Source: Diabrotica undecimpunctata (taxonomy: Eukaryota; Arthropoda; Insecta; Coleoptera; Chrysomelidae). From it: a stretch of 64,000 nucleotides of DNA. Under the pieces are notes generated by a model. That model ran no database searches. It saw only the letters and a list, made by a program, of their open reading frames with translations, and had not been told where the DNA came from. The DNA is taken from positions 1,550,001 to 1,614,000 of the forward strand of contig NC_092812.1 in NCBI RefSeq assembly GCF_040954645.1. Reading direction: 5' to 3'. Shown in pieces: positions 34,640 to 44,302 of the stretch (within the stretch, counting starts at the first letter, position 1; each line of letters begins with the position of its first letter). Made by a program: the position numbers and the translations under genes.

Positions 34640-34700
34640 GAGTGTCACGTGACCTAGGGTGAAAACGTATAAAAGGCGCACAACAAGATTTACTCTCATT
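34640..34700 (+). promoter_or_regulatory. PolB promoter (right arm)
   Basis: CACGTG E-box at about 34,646, TATAAAAG at 34668-34675 and initiator TCATT (34696-34700) with its A at 34698, exactly 30 bases from the TATA start. Downstream ACA/GTAAGT at about 34,771 is a consensus donor and TTTGATTTTTAAG at 34,863 a plausible acceptor, so the leader may be spliced just ahead of ATG 34888. Confidence 0.6.
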
Positions 34701-34887
34701 TCTTATCAGTCAGCTCTGACGTTAAGACGTGCTCTCGCTCTTATCAGCTCTTGCTCTTATCACCCTTTACAGTAAGTGTGCATTTTTTTGAAAAATAGAT
34801 ATTACATTTTGAATTTTTAGTTTTTTTTTTTGAAAAATTGTAAAGTTTTTTTTGATTTTTAAGTTTCTAATTTTGATAATTTTCGAA

Positions 34888-37800
34888 ATGGTTCAAAATT
34901 GGTCATTGAAGGTTTTAGCGCGTAGATTCATAACTACATTTTGTGCGTACCTACATAGTTTTCGACTCTCTGCGACAGGGGGTTCTCCTAGCCGCGGCGA
35001 AGAGAACTTGAAAGCTCTGTTGGAGGATGCTATGGCTGATGCAAAGAAGCAAAGCGGATACAAAAAGGGCGATAAAATTCGAATAATTGCCCACAATAAC
35101 AATTTCAATCACCCCATTTCGACAACAACTAGTGCAGATACCAATATGGACAGTTTATTACAGCATCTTGAAAACATATTGACATCTAACGACACTGTTC
35201 TTTTGGCTGACACGAAATTCGATATTCAAATTTTCAAGATGCCTAGGGGTAGCGGTCGTCGTAGAATGATAAATTTGTCAGAGGACCGTCGCACTAAAAA
35301 AAGCATTACTCAAATTAAAAACAATGACACCTTATGCGGGGCTCGAGCAGTTATAGTGGGGTTAACATACGTCACAAACGAGATTTTGGGTCACAAATTG
35401 ATCAAAAGTGATGTTCATGACATACGTATAGGTCGAACATTACAGACGGTTTTGGCGGAAAAACTTTGTGGTCTATTGGGTGGTTGCTATGTCGACGGCT
35501 TTATTTTGGATGATTTTAAACAGGTCGAAGAACAACTGGATGTACAAATAAAGATAATTTGCGCTGAAAATTTCAACACAATCATATACGAGGGTCCCGA
35601 AAAAACAAACAAAATTTATCTATACAAAAATGGGAATCACGTCGACGTAATCAACAGGTTAAAAGGGTTGTATGGTACTAATTATTATTGTAAAAAGTGC
35701 GATACACTTTATCAAAGCAAACACAAGTGCAAGAAAGCACCACTTTGCACGATTTGCAGACAACCTGAGCACGCCGTCCAAAACAAAATTCTGTGCAAGA
35801 ACTGTAATCGCTATTGCTACAATGATGAATGTCTGGCAAACCATACAGAAGTTTGCAAAGAAGTATTTAAATGTGCAAAGTGCAATAAAGTATGTAAAAG
35901 AGCCAATGAGCATGTGTGCGGCTACTCGATGTGCAGGAATTGTAACACATTCGTAGAGATAGCTACACATCAGTGCTATATGATGAAAAAACCCGCCAAA
36001 GGAGGAATTTGCGAAGTACCGTGTGTATGTAATAGTCGTAGTAACAAAGTAAATAAGGGGTGTCAATACAATACTAAAGCAAAAACTGTTTGTAAAGAGC
36101 CATGTAAATGCAACGGCCTCTCTAAAACTCCCATAATTCGATGCACATATACAGAAAAATATTTATTTTTCGATTGTGAGGCCATGCAGGATACCGGAAT
36201 ACATGTGCCAAATCTTATAATAGTCCATGATTATGCTGGTAACAAATACGTTTTTACAAATAACGAAGAGTTCTGTAAATGGTTAATTTCTGAGAAACAA
36301 AGGGGTTATACAGCAGTAGCTCACAACGGGAAAAGTTACGACTCGTATTTTATTTTGAAATACTGTGTAGAAAACACGATAAAACCGTACACCATCTACA
36401 ATGGGTCAAAACTGATGCTGCTAGAAGTACCTGCTATTAAATTAAAAATAATTGATAGTTCGAATTTCGTGAGCGGTCCTCTGGCAGAATTCCCCAAAAC
36501 GTTTGGATTGGCAGAGTTGAAGAAGGGGTATTTTCCACATTTTTTTAATGTGCCTGAGAACCAGCAATATGTTGGGGCTTTACCAAACCCTAAATATTAT
36601 GGTCCCAATACCATGAAAGAGAAGCAACGTACAGCTTTCCTCGAATGGTATGAGGACCATAAAAACGATGAGTTTGATTTTCAGAGGGAGCTACATACCT
36701 ACTGCGATTCAGATGTAGATATTCTACGAAGAGGTTGTTTGGAATTTCGTAAAGAATTTTTGGGGATCGCTAACATAGACCCGTTCCAATATCTGACCAT
36801 TGCTAGTGTTTGTATGGCTATATATAGGGCCAAATATCTGCAACCAAATACTATTGGGGTTGTAAAACAGGATCTTAAGGATACGTACAGTGAAGCATCC
36901 ATAAAGTGGCTCAGTCAGTTTCCAGACGTACAACATGCCCTTAATGGAGGCGAAATTACGATCTGTGGTGCAAAAGCGGATGGCTATGATGCCTGTACAA
37001 ATACTGTGTACCAGTACCACGGTTGTTTCTGGCATGGCCACCCCGAGTGTTTTGCACCCAACACTATTAATCATGTCAACAATGAGGCAATGAGCGACTT
37101 GTACGAACGAACACTGAGGAGAGCCGCACAAATAAAAGAAGCTAGTTACAAACTAGTAGAAATGTGGGAATGTGAATGGTTAAAATCAAAAGAATGTAAA
37201 AATGCACCGAGCCCTCAAATTTTTGAACCCTTAAAGCCTCGTGAAGCATTCTTTGGAGGACGAACAAACGCCATAAAACTAAATGTGACTGGTAAAAAGC
37301 TTAGATATATAGATATTGTATCGCTTTATCCGACGGTACAGTATTATGACCGCTACCCCATTGGCCACCCTGTTAAAATACATGCACCTGAATCATACAA
37401 CCCCTCGTGGTTTGGCCTAGTACATTGTCAAATACTACCACCTACCAACTTATATCACCCAGTCCTACCTGTCAAAACTGACAAATTAATGTTTCCGTTG
37501 TGTAATCAATGCGCCTTGGAAGATTGCGAAAATTGTGATCATGATGACTCAGAACGCGCATTAAAAGGTACGTGGACGACTCTAGAGATCAATAAAGCCC
37601 TAGAAAAGGGGTATAAAATGTTGAAAGTGTACGAGGTGTGGAATTTTGAACAAACTTCGACGGATTTATTTAAGGGCTATGTCAAAGATTTTATGAAAAT
37701 AAAATTAGAAACTAGTCCACATACATATGCCTCAAACGAAGAATACGCTCGGGTTGTAAAAGAACAAATGGGCATAGACTTAGACTTGGAGAAGATATCT

Positions 37801-38541
37801 CCAAATCTTGGTAAACGAGCAGTCGCTAAACTATGCTTGAATAGTCTATGGGGCAAGTTTGGGCAAAGAATGAATATGAAACAGACAGAGTATGTTGTGG
37901 ACCTCAAAAGATGGTATGAGCTCTTGATGGATGATAAGATTAACATAACTAATGTGATATTTGTTAACGATCACATAGCCCAAGTCTCATATGATTACAA
38001 GGACGTATTTGTAGAAGACCCCACATCTACAAATATTTTTGTGGCTTTATTTACGACAAGTAACGCTCGTCTGAGACTGTACGATATGATTGATAGGCTA
38101 GGAGAGGCTGTAGCTTATTTCGACACAGACTCCGTTGTTTATATTGATGATGGCCTAAACACTGTCGAAACAGGTGAAATGTTGGGCGATTGGAGCGATG
38201 AGCTTGGGTCAGATGATTATATTGTAGAATGGCAGGCTACTGGTCCAAAAAGTTATTACTACAAAACAGTCGAGGGCAAAGAGGTGACTAAAATCAAAGG
38301 CTTTACTTTAAACTATGAAAACAGCCTAGTACTCAATGCCTCCGCTATGACTGATATCATACACGACCCCACCAAACAAATCAAGCTCACATATGACCAA
38401 ATATGCCGCGATGTCCACACTAAAGACATTGTAACGAGAAAGAGGGTGTCAAAGACATTTAAGATGGATTATAAGAAGCGAAAGATTGTACATAATGATG
38501 AGTGTATGGATACATTGCCTCTAGGCCACAAGGCCTCTTAG
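34888..38541 (+). CDS. polB: Protein-primed type B DNA polymerase, intact copy (right arm)
   Basis: Replicative DNA polymerase of the Polinton/adintovirus type. The frame is open from 34852; ATG 34888 (gaaATGg) follows a likely acceptor and gives 1,217 residues, long for the family because of its N-terminal extension. Numbering from 34852: N-domain (53-132), linker, Cys-rich fingers (279-420, many CX2C pairs). Exonuclease: ExoI FDCEAM with D441/E443, ExoII HNGKSYD (491-497), ExoIII YCDSDVD (617-623). HGCFWHGHPECF (724-735) is a signature of this group. Polymerase: motif A DIVSLYP (821-827), motif B KLCLNSLWG (993-1001), motif C FDTDS (1090-1094). All catalytic residues are present and no break is visible. 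It sits in the inverted repeat, so the element carries it twice. Confidence 0.92.
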   Translation: MVQNWSLKVLARRFITTFCAYLHSFRLSATGGSPSRGEENLKALLEDAMADAKKQSGYKKGDKIRIIAHNNNFNHPISTTTSADTNMDSLLQHLENILTSNDTVLLADTKFDIQIFKMPRGSGRRRMINLSEDRRTKKSITQIKNNDTLCGARAVIVGLTYVTNEILGHKLIKSDVHDIRIGRTLQTVLAEKLCGLLGGCYVDGFILDDFKQVEEQLDVQIKIICAENFNTIIYEGPEKTNKIYLYKNGNHVDVINRLKGLYGTNYYCKKCDTLYQSKHKCKKAPLCTICRQPEHAVQNKILCKNCNRYCYNDECLANHTEVCKEVFKCAKCNKVCKRANEHVCGYSMCRNCNTFVEIATHQCYMMKKPAKGGICEVPCVCNSRSNKVNKGCQYNTKAKTVCKEPCKCNGLSKTPIIRCTYTEKYLFFDCEAMQDTGIHVPNLIIVHDYAGNKYVFTNNEEFCKWLISEKQRGYTAVAHNGKSYDSYFILKYCVENTIKPYTIYNGSKLMLLEVPAIKLKIIDSSNFVSGPLAEFPKTFGLAELKKGYFPHFFNVPENQQYVGALPNPKYYGPNTMKEKQRTAFLEWYEDHKNDEFDFQRELHTYCDSDVDILRRGCLEFRKEFLGIANIDPFQYLTIASVCMAIYRAKYLQPNTIGVVKQDLKDTYSEASIKWLSQFPDVQHALNGGEITICGAKADGYDACTNTVYQYHGCFWHGHPECFAPNTINHVNNEAMSDLYERTLRRAAQIKEASYKLVEMWECEWLKSKECKNAPSPQIFEPLKPREAFFGGRTNAIKLNVTGKKLRYIDIVSLYPTVQYYDRYPIGHPVKIHAPESYNPSWFGLVHCQILPPTNLYHPVLPVKTDKLMFPLCNQCALEDCENCDHDDSERALKGTWTTLEINKALEKGYKMLKVYEVWNFEQTSTDLFKGYVKDFMKIKLETSPHTYASNEEYARVVKEQMGIDLDLEKISPNLGKRAVAKLCLNSLWGKFGQRMNMKQTEYVVDLKRWYELLMDDKINITNVIFVNDHIAQVSYDYKDVFVEDPTSTNIFVALFTTSNARLRLYDMIDRLGEAVAYFDTDSVVYIDDGLNTVETGEMLGDWSDELGSDDYIVEWQATGPKSYYYKTVEGKEVTKIKGFTLNYENSLVLNASAMTDIIHDPTKQIKLTYDQICRDVHTKDIVTRKRVSKTFKMDYKKRKIVHNDECMDTLPLGHKAS

Positions 38542-38733
38542 ATTGCTGTTAATAGTGTGTCACATGTCAAAATCTCTTCATTCACAGTTGAACACTCGTA
38601 GAGTACACACGTATCAAAATGTGGTCTGTAAATGTTATAAATCAGCGAAAAATTAAAAAAATTCAATGCTCATCAGTGCACTTTTCAACTGTGCTGTGAA
38701 AACTATGTAGGTGGCGATCTTAATCAAGATACT

Positions 38734-38976
38734 TTGAAAAATAAATTAGATTCTGCTCTTAACGATATAAAAAAGCAAATTGGCTACAAAAAGGGTGACA
38801 GAATCCGTATTGTGGCGTTAAATGACAATTTCAATCATCCTATTTCGACAGCCACTAGTGCAGATGTCAATATGACGAAGTTACTTGAACAAATTGAAAA
38901 TGTAACCAGTTCCAATGTTTACATACAACTTAAAGATACGAAATTCGACATTCAAATCTTAAAAATGCCTCGCTAA
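38734..38976 (+). CDS. Small PolB N-domain homologue (right arm)
   Basis: Mirror copy of 27726-27968, same 80-codon protein. It starts 192 bases after the PolB stop on the same strand. The reading frame is open upstream of the ATG through HQCTFQLCCENYVGGDLNQD, and GTAG/GTGG at about 38,710 sits where the polymerase copy has its own candidate acceptor, so both could receive a spliced leader. Whether it is expressed is unknown. Confidence 0.6.
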   Translation: MKNKLDSALNDIKKQIGYKKGDRIRIVALNDNFNHPISTATSADVNMTKLLEQIENVTSSNVYIQLKDTKFDIQILKMPR

Positions 38977-40553
38977 TTACTTTTTTATGTAAAATGATTT
39001 GTTTTGAAAATTATCATTCAATTTAAAAAACATCGACAATATTCAAAATTTCAGAATGTTATCTTATTTTCAATGTTAAAAAATGCTATCTTCCGTTTTT
39101 TAAAAAATATTTCAGAGCTACTGTACTTTTTTGCATAGGTTATATTTTGACAACATCCATGCTTTGTTTACGAAGAATATCTACATATTTAAGTGTAAAA
39201 ACCTTTTAGCTTTAATCCCTGATAACCTTCCCAAGAGTCAGTACTATTTAGTCAGCGGTAGACTACCCAAAAGTAGTAACCGTTGAACTAAGTCTGACCA
39301 AACCTCTGTATAATAAAAATCTTAAAAGATGCTCAGATAAATCACCAAAAGATATCTGTTATGAGTCACTGGCTACTTAATGAACCGGTCTGGTTAACTC
39401 CGGAGCTATGTGTTTGTTAGCTGCCTGATACCCAAAAGATACTCTGCACAGATCACTAAAAGATATTTACTGGGCCTTACACTACTTATATGTGTTTTCT
39501 ACATAAGCAAAGCATGGATGGGCCCAAATACCGTAGGCCTGTCTTATGTCTTTCTATGCTCTGTATATTAAGACATCTGGCGGGGAATCTTAACGAGGCC
39601 GTAAGCATCTCCAATACTTCAATATTCTTTGATATATCCGCGAATATGTCATATAATGTTGACGTATTGCCTCCTGGGTAGGCCATGGAAAGAGATGTAA
39701 CACTTAAGTTTTATAAACAGCCTGTACAAGAACATTTTGGATAAACCTATATGTAAAATGTTCATTTTATCCACCCTGTATAATAATTTTTGTTATTTAT
39801 CTATTATTTATAATCTCTTTATTCTTAATGTAAAAACAATTACTAAACATTTGGTATTTCTTTTAATTATTATGTAAAATAAATTGATACTATTAGAAGA
39901 TCGACAATTCTCAAACAAACAACAGGAAATTGTTATCTAACCGTTGAAAACGATAAATTTATTATTTTGTCCGCATATTGTCCAAACTTATGACTTCTGA
40001 TACTTAAACCGGAATTGCTTATAAATAAAAACAATAAAATTTTACACATTTTTTTATATTCTTTTCTTTAAAGCAGAAAATTTACAAACATTTGCTTACC
40101 CTTACTTAGCCAGCGTCTAACGTTGTCAATTGTTGTTGTTGTTGATTTCCAAATATTAATTACAGAGGGGCACTGATGCTTCATGTTCGGCTTCTCATCT
40201 AAAATTATAAGTTTACATAATTTGTACAATGCTTGTACTGTGTAATATTTTTCTAGGTAATCATGTAATCTTTATGTTACATTTAAGAATTTTTGATACA
40301 CAAAATTGTTTATTCAACAAATACAAAGACTTTGTTGCGTATGTTCATTAGGCATTTGGTACATCTGCATATTGGGCATTTTGCAAAAAAAAACCTTCGT
40401 AGACATTTTATTTACATGCTTGTTAAAAGCCAGGCACATTTACGGTATTTGTTAAAAAACTAGGCATGCTTAACGCAAAATAACAATATCTTACCTTAGT
40501 ATCTGTATACTTCGTCTATTCCTGTCGGTCTTTACGCCCTAAGTTTTAGCAAT

Positions 40554-41143
40554 TTAGAACTTTTTGGGATTTTTAACCCTTTGGTATACTCTGTAAGCAA
40601 AAGTAAAACTGTTTTAATCTCTTAATTATTTTACCACGTTTTGAAATATTTTGCCGGTACAACCGCCATTTTGTACATGTGTATTAAATCTACATTTTTT
40701 ACAAAATACATGCTAGCGCTTTTACCTTCCTTACGTTTTTGAATCGTTTTAGACACCAGTCATTGAATAATAATAATAGTTCTTATTACTTACCTCTGTT
40801 TTCTTCTGTTAATCCTTGTTCTTGGTAGGTCCTTACAGGCATATAAATGTATATTTACATATTGTTTCACAAAATTTTTACATTTTGCCACATTTTTCTG
40901 ATTTTTTACACTATAATCCATAACACGCACATTTCTTTGAAAAATGTTATTTAAAATGAAACGATGAAGTCTTCGCTGTTGTTCTACACCTAGATAACAG
41001 TTTGCGGTTTTGGCGATATCGCAACCTGCTTGCAACTTTATCAATTTCACATGTTTTTCTGCTATTTGCATTTTAATAAAAATAATATTTTGCGGCTTTC
41101 TGCATCGGTGATATCTGTAATCTTTACTAATTTGTAAATACAT
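40554..41143 (-). CDS. Small basic protein, probably two exons (right arm)
   Basis: Mirror of the left-arm gene: exon 1 41143-40794, exon 2 40590-40554, with identical donor and acceptor. Being conserved in both arms adds no independent evidence, since the arms are near-identical. Function unknown. Confidence 0.5.
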
Positions 41144-41726
41144 TCGTAATTTTTCATATTTTAAATACTCGATTAAAAAATAGTTTCTCTTTATCGCACT
41201 TTGAGTTTGCGGATTTCTTTAACACACAAGTTTAAATAAAAATATATGTTTGCAATACCCATATCGACAACCTTGACATTACTATTCGCTTTTGCGTTAT
41301 TCTCTGCGGTTTGTATTTACACTTTATATCGACACATTGCTTCGTATATCCCGTTCTAATCATGACAAATGACCGTTACACCTTTGATAAATACTTTTTT
41401 TATACCTATTGACGCCTACCAAATGACCGATTGGCCTAGTAGGCTGGGCGTCATGACGGGTCGCGGGCTAGCGTTCATGACGTCATCACGGGACGTGACC
41501 AGTGCGCGGACGGTGCTTGTGACGTCAGGGGTCAAAGGTCAAAGTGGACTTAAGTGCATCCTTTTCTACTGTCTACGTATTTTTTGACCTGACTTTCGTT
41601 TTCGCGGATAATAAGGATTTGAATTGGTTTTGACCCCACGTTGTGGTCTACGTCATAATATTTTGCGGTAAGCTAAATTTATTATTTTTTGTTTTGGTTG
41701 TTTAAATAATGATTTATTGTAGGAAA

Positions 41727-43422
41727 ATGGCTGACAAAAATTTAAAACGAAGTGGATTCCAACTGCAGTATGAACGACGGCGTCCTCTTACTCAAACAGA
41801 GCTTTGGAACGAGTTATACAAAGACGAGAATGACGATCTGGCATACGAGGAGTCCTTAGATGAAAACGATAGCGAAGACGAGGATATCTTAATCAACGAT
41901 TCTGCATCTGATGAATGTACTATTAGAGAATTACAGGAAGGAACAAACAATAATAAGGAAGCTATGGAAACAGATCCTACAGATGACCGTCCTGGATTGT
42001 TTTGCTCGTAATGGTTTTAAGTGGTACTCGCAGCCATTAATTTCGAAGAGAACGAGGACCTCGGCAAAAAATTTAGTTGTACATTTACCTGTCTCAAAAC
42101 AAAAATGTAAAAACACTAAAAGCCCGAAAGAAATATAGCAGCTATTTTTTACCAATGAAATTTTAGAGATAATTGTCAATAGCACAAATAGAGAAATAGA
42201 AATTCAAAAATCAAAATTTACTTCGGAACAACGATATATACAAGAAACACGTAAAGCAGAACTTATGGCTTTGTTTAGGCTTTTATACTTTGCACGACTT
42301 CTAAAAAAAGCACATCTTTCCTTCGAAGACATCTGGTCAGAAAAATTTGGCTTAGCAATATTTCGCAATACACTGACAAAAAACCGGTTTAAATTTCTTG
42401 TAAACTGCTTCCGTTTTGATGACAAAACAACTCGAGCAGAAAGAAAAACTGTCGATAAATTCGCACCAATAAGAGAAATATGGGATCTATTTATAGAAAA
42501 CTGTGAAAGCTTGTATACTCTTATGAATATGTAACTATATATGAGCAGCTATTAAACTTTAGGGGTCGCTGCCCATTTATAATGTACTTACCTAGCAAAC
42601 CAGACAAATATGGTTGTGGTAATATTAAAATTATTATGATAGGGGACGCCAAAACTAATTATATGTGTTCAGCAATTCCTTATACAGGAAAAGATCCAAA
42701 CAGAAGGCCTGAAGATGGTTCTATTCCAACGCAATATATTATAAAACTATCGAAAATAATAGCAGGATCAGATCGTAATATAACAATGGACAAATGGTTT
42801 TCATCGATCGAGTTAGCAAAAAAACTTCTTGAAAATAAACTTATCATGGTAGAAACTCTCCGCAAAAATAAAAGAGAAATACCGGTACAATTTCTAGATG
42901 TAAAAAGCAGTAAAATCCCCTCATCAGCGTTTGATTTTTTAAAAGATGTAACTTTAGTGTCCTATGTTTCAGAAAAGAAAAAATGTGTTCTACTTATAAG
43001 TTCTATGCATTTTGGAGACGAAATAAATGCAAAAACAGAAAAGCCAGAAATTACAATGTTCTACAATTCGACTAAAGGTGGAGTCGATACGTTTGATCAA
43101 CTATGTCATTCGAAGACAGTTGCTCGAAAGACGAGAAGGTGGCCTTTAAGGATTCTGTATGGAATGTTAGATAGCTGATTCTTTGGTGGAAGATTATATG
43201 AAGCAAAGAGTAGAAAATAACCGACTGCCAAGAAAGTTAAGACAATCTCTGAGAGAATACCTTGGATATCCTGACGAACTACCACCCCAAGAGCCACAAA
43301 AGCATTCACGTCGTTGTGATTTTTGTTCTAGATCTCGTGACCGTAAAGGACGCCATATTTGTATTCATTGTCGAAAAAATATATGTAAAGAACATAAATT
43401 TAGCAGTTGTGAAATTTGTTAA
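41727..43422 (+). pseudogene. piggyBac-1 transposase (broken)
   Basis: DDE_Tnp_1_7 family transposase in about five frames. It starts at MADKNLKRSG (ATG 41727, good context) with an acidic N-terminus; a frameshift near 42,000 leads to RNGFKWYSQP...RTRTSAKNLV; a stop follows near 42,136; the frame then continues with FSTLL-type core blocks (SFEDIWSEKFGLAIFRNTLTKNRFKFLVNCFRFDD). Around 42,535 the canonical DEQL is YEQL (TIYEQLLNFRGRC), so the first catalytic Asp is lost. The second and third Asp are present in IGDAKTNYM and TMDKWFSS. The C-terminal zinc finger is intact (CDFCSRSRDRKGRHICIHC..., 43,316-43,420). Its own promoter region is separated from the left end by the 16.4-kb palindrome. Confidence 0.9.
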
Positions 43423-43681
43423 TCTTAATCTTGATTTAAATATTTTGTAGTGGTCAGACTTTTTTATCATGTTATTTTTACTACTAAAAAATGGTTATTT
43501 TTATTTTGTTGTTTATTTGTTAATCATACTATTATTTCGGTATTTACTGTAGAAACATTAACTTGTCATATAATAAACTATTTAAAAATGAAATAGTACG
43601 AAATACATTTTTTTATTTGTCATATAAACACCACGTTGTAGTTTATGTTCCAGTTCCCTCACGTTGTGGTTCTAGGGTTAA

Positions 43682-43989
43682 AAAAGAAATGTGAAATGTT
43701 GAAGATGCTTCAAATATCTTTTGGTTATACAAATAATAAAGCAAAGGTTCGCAATGTAAGTTCTCGAAGTTTTGCTTCTATTGAAGGATATTCTAATGTC
43801 AAATGTTACTTTTGTCAAAAAAATCATCCGATATATAAGTGCGATGTATTTCTAAAATTAAATGTAAATGACAGAAGCTAAAAGATTAAATTTGTGTTAA
43901 AATTGTTTAAGAAATTCACATCCAACATGGAAATGCAAGCTACAAAAATGTATAAAATGTCAAAAGTTGCTAACTCATTATTGCATTTA
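43682..43989 (+). pseudogene. BEL/Pao Gag zinc-knuckle region
   Basis: Continues the older BEL Gag after piggyBac-1. CYFCQKNHPIYKCDVFLKL (about 43,803-43,860) is the first Cys/His knuckle of BEL Gag, followed by the NDRS/R..LCLNCL-type linker in broken frames and KCIKCQKLLTHYC (about 43,945-43,986). At ATTATTGCATTTA it is cut by the I-type LINE. Confidence 0.85.
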
Positions 43990-44302
43990 GAGAGTACCGA
44001 ACTGTGCCTGAACGAGTAAACATTGTTTTTGCCGTTCTCGTAATTTACAATATTTATAATAGTTTTTAACCTTGTTTTGCGATTTATACTTGTTCCAGAC
44101 AATAACAAAGTGCAGTGTAACTATATACGTGTACTTTCGCGGGTGCATATAATCGCTAAACTTGCATAAACACTATTTCATTAAGTGTATATTATAACCT
44201 TACAAGAAAATAACAATTTTGGACATTACACTAGTTGCTCCATATCTAGGCAACTTCCATCACTATAGTGTATGATAAGTTGCCGCCTTTTGACACTCAA
44301 CA

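Larger units (their letters stand above)
25132..41570. mobile_element. 16.4-kb palindromic Polinton-like element with 7.7-kb inverted repeats
   Basis: Positions x on the left pair with 66702-x on the right from 25130/41572 inward. Near the centre the sum drifts to 66700. The arms end at about 32,860 and 33,840, leaving a unique centre of about 980 bp. The termini start AGTAGAAAAGG and are flanked by GTGTAC (25126-25131) and GTCTAC (41571-41576), a 6-bp duplication with one mismatch. Six-base duplications and AG termini are Polinton/Maverick hallmarks. Genes: PolB (both arms), an 80-codon paralogue of the PolB N-domain (both arms), a basic, probably spliced gene (both arms), and a DUF8207-like gene in the centre. 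No integrase, adenain-type protease, FtsK-type ATPase or capsid gene is visible. It lies in the 5' part of piggyBac-1. Confidence 0.88.
33840..41570 (-). repeat. Right 7.7-kb terminal inverted repeat
   Basis: Reverse complement of 25132-32860. It carries the intact PolB frame, the small N-domain paralogue and the small basic gene in mirror image, and ends CCTTTTCTACT at 41570. Confidence 0.93.
24999..43677 (+). mobile_element. piggyBac-1 transposon, split by the palindromic element
   Basis: Flanked by TTAA duplications (24995-24998 and 43678-43681). Terminal inverted repeats: CCCTAGTACCACAACATGGGG on the left, and CCCTAGAACCACAACGTGAGG on the right read inward. Without the 16.4-kb insert it is about 2.2 kb (24,999-25,131 plus 41,571-43,677), normal for piggyBac. 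A CCACGTTGTGG palindromic motif recurs just inside the transposase end (about 41,636) and near the right end (about 43,632 and 43,661). Removing the element joins the BEL Gag frame. Confidence 0.93.

Noticed and set aside
35659..37946. Antisense frames of 67-135 codons opposite PolB, present in both arms
   Set aside because: They lie fully within the polymerase coding sequence on the opposite strand and are explained by its codon usage.
25132..41570. Interpretation as two separate head-to-head genes of the host or a segmental inversion duplication
   Set aside because: The unit has defined ends, a near-perfect 6-bp flanking repeat, and sits wholly inside a piggyBac element, so insertion is the simpler reading.
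25132..41570. Assembly artefact (a read and its reverse complement joined)
   Set aside because: The arms differ at several places including a nonsense change, and a unique 1-kb centre with its own gene separates them. It is not fully excluded; spanning long reads would settle it.
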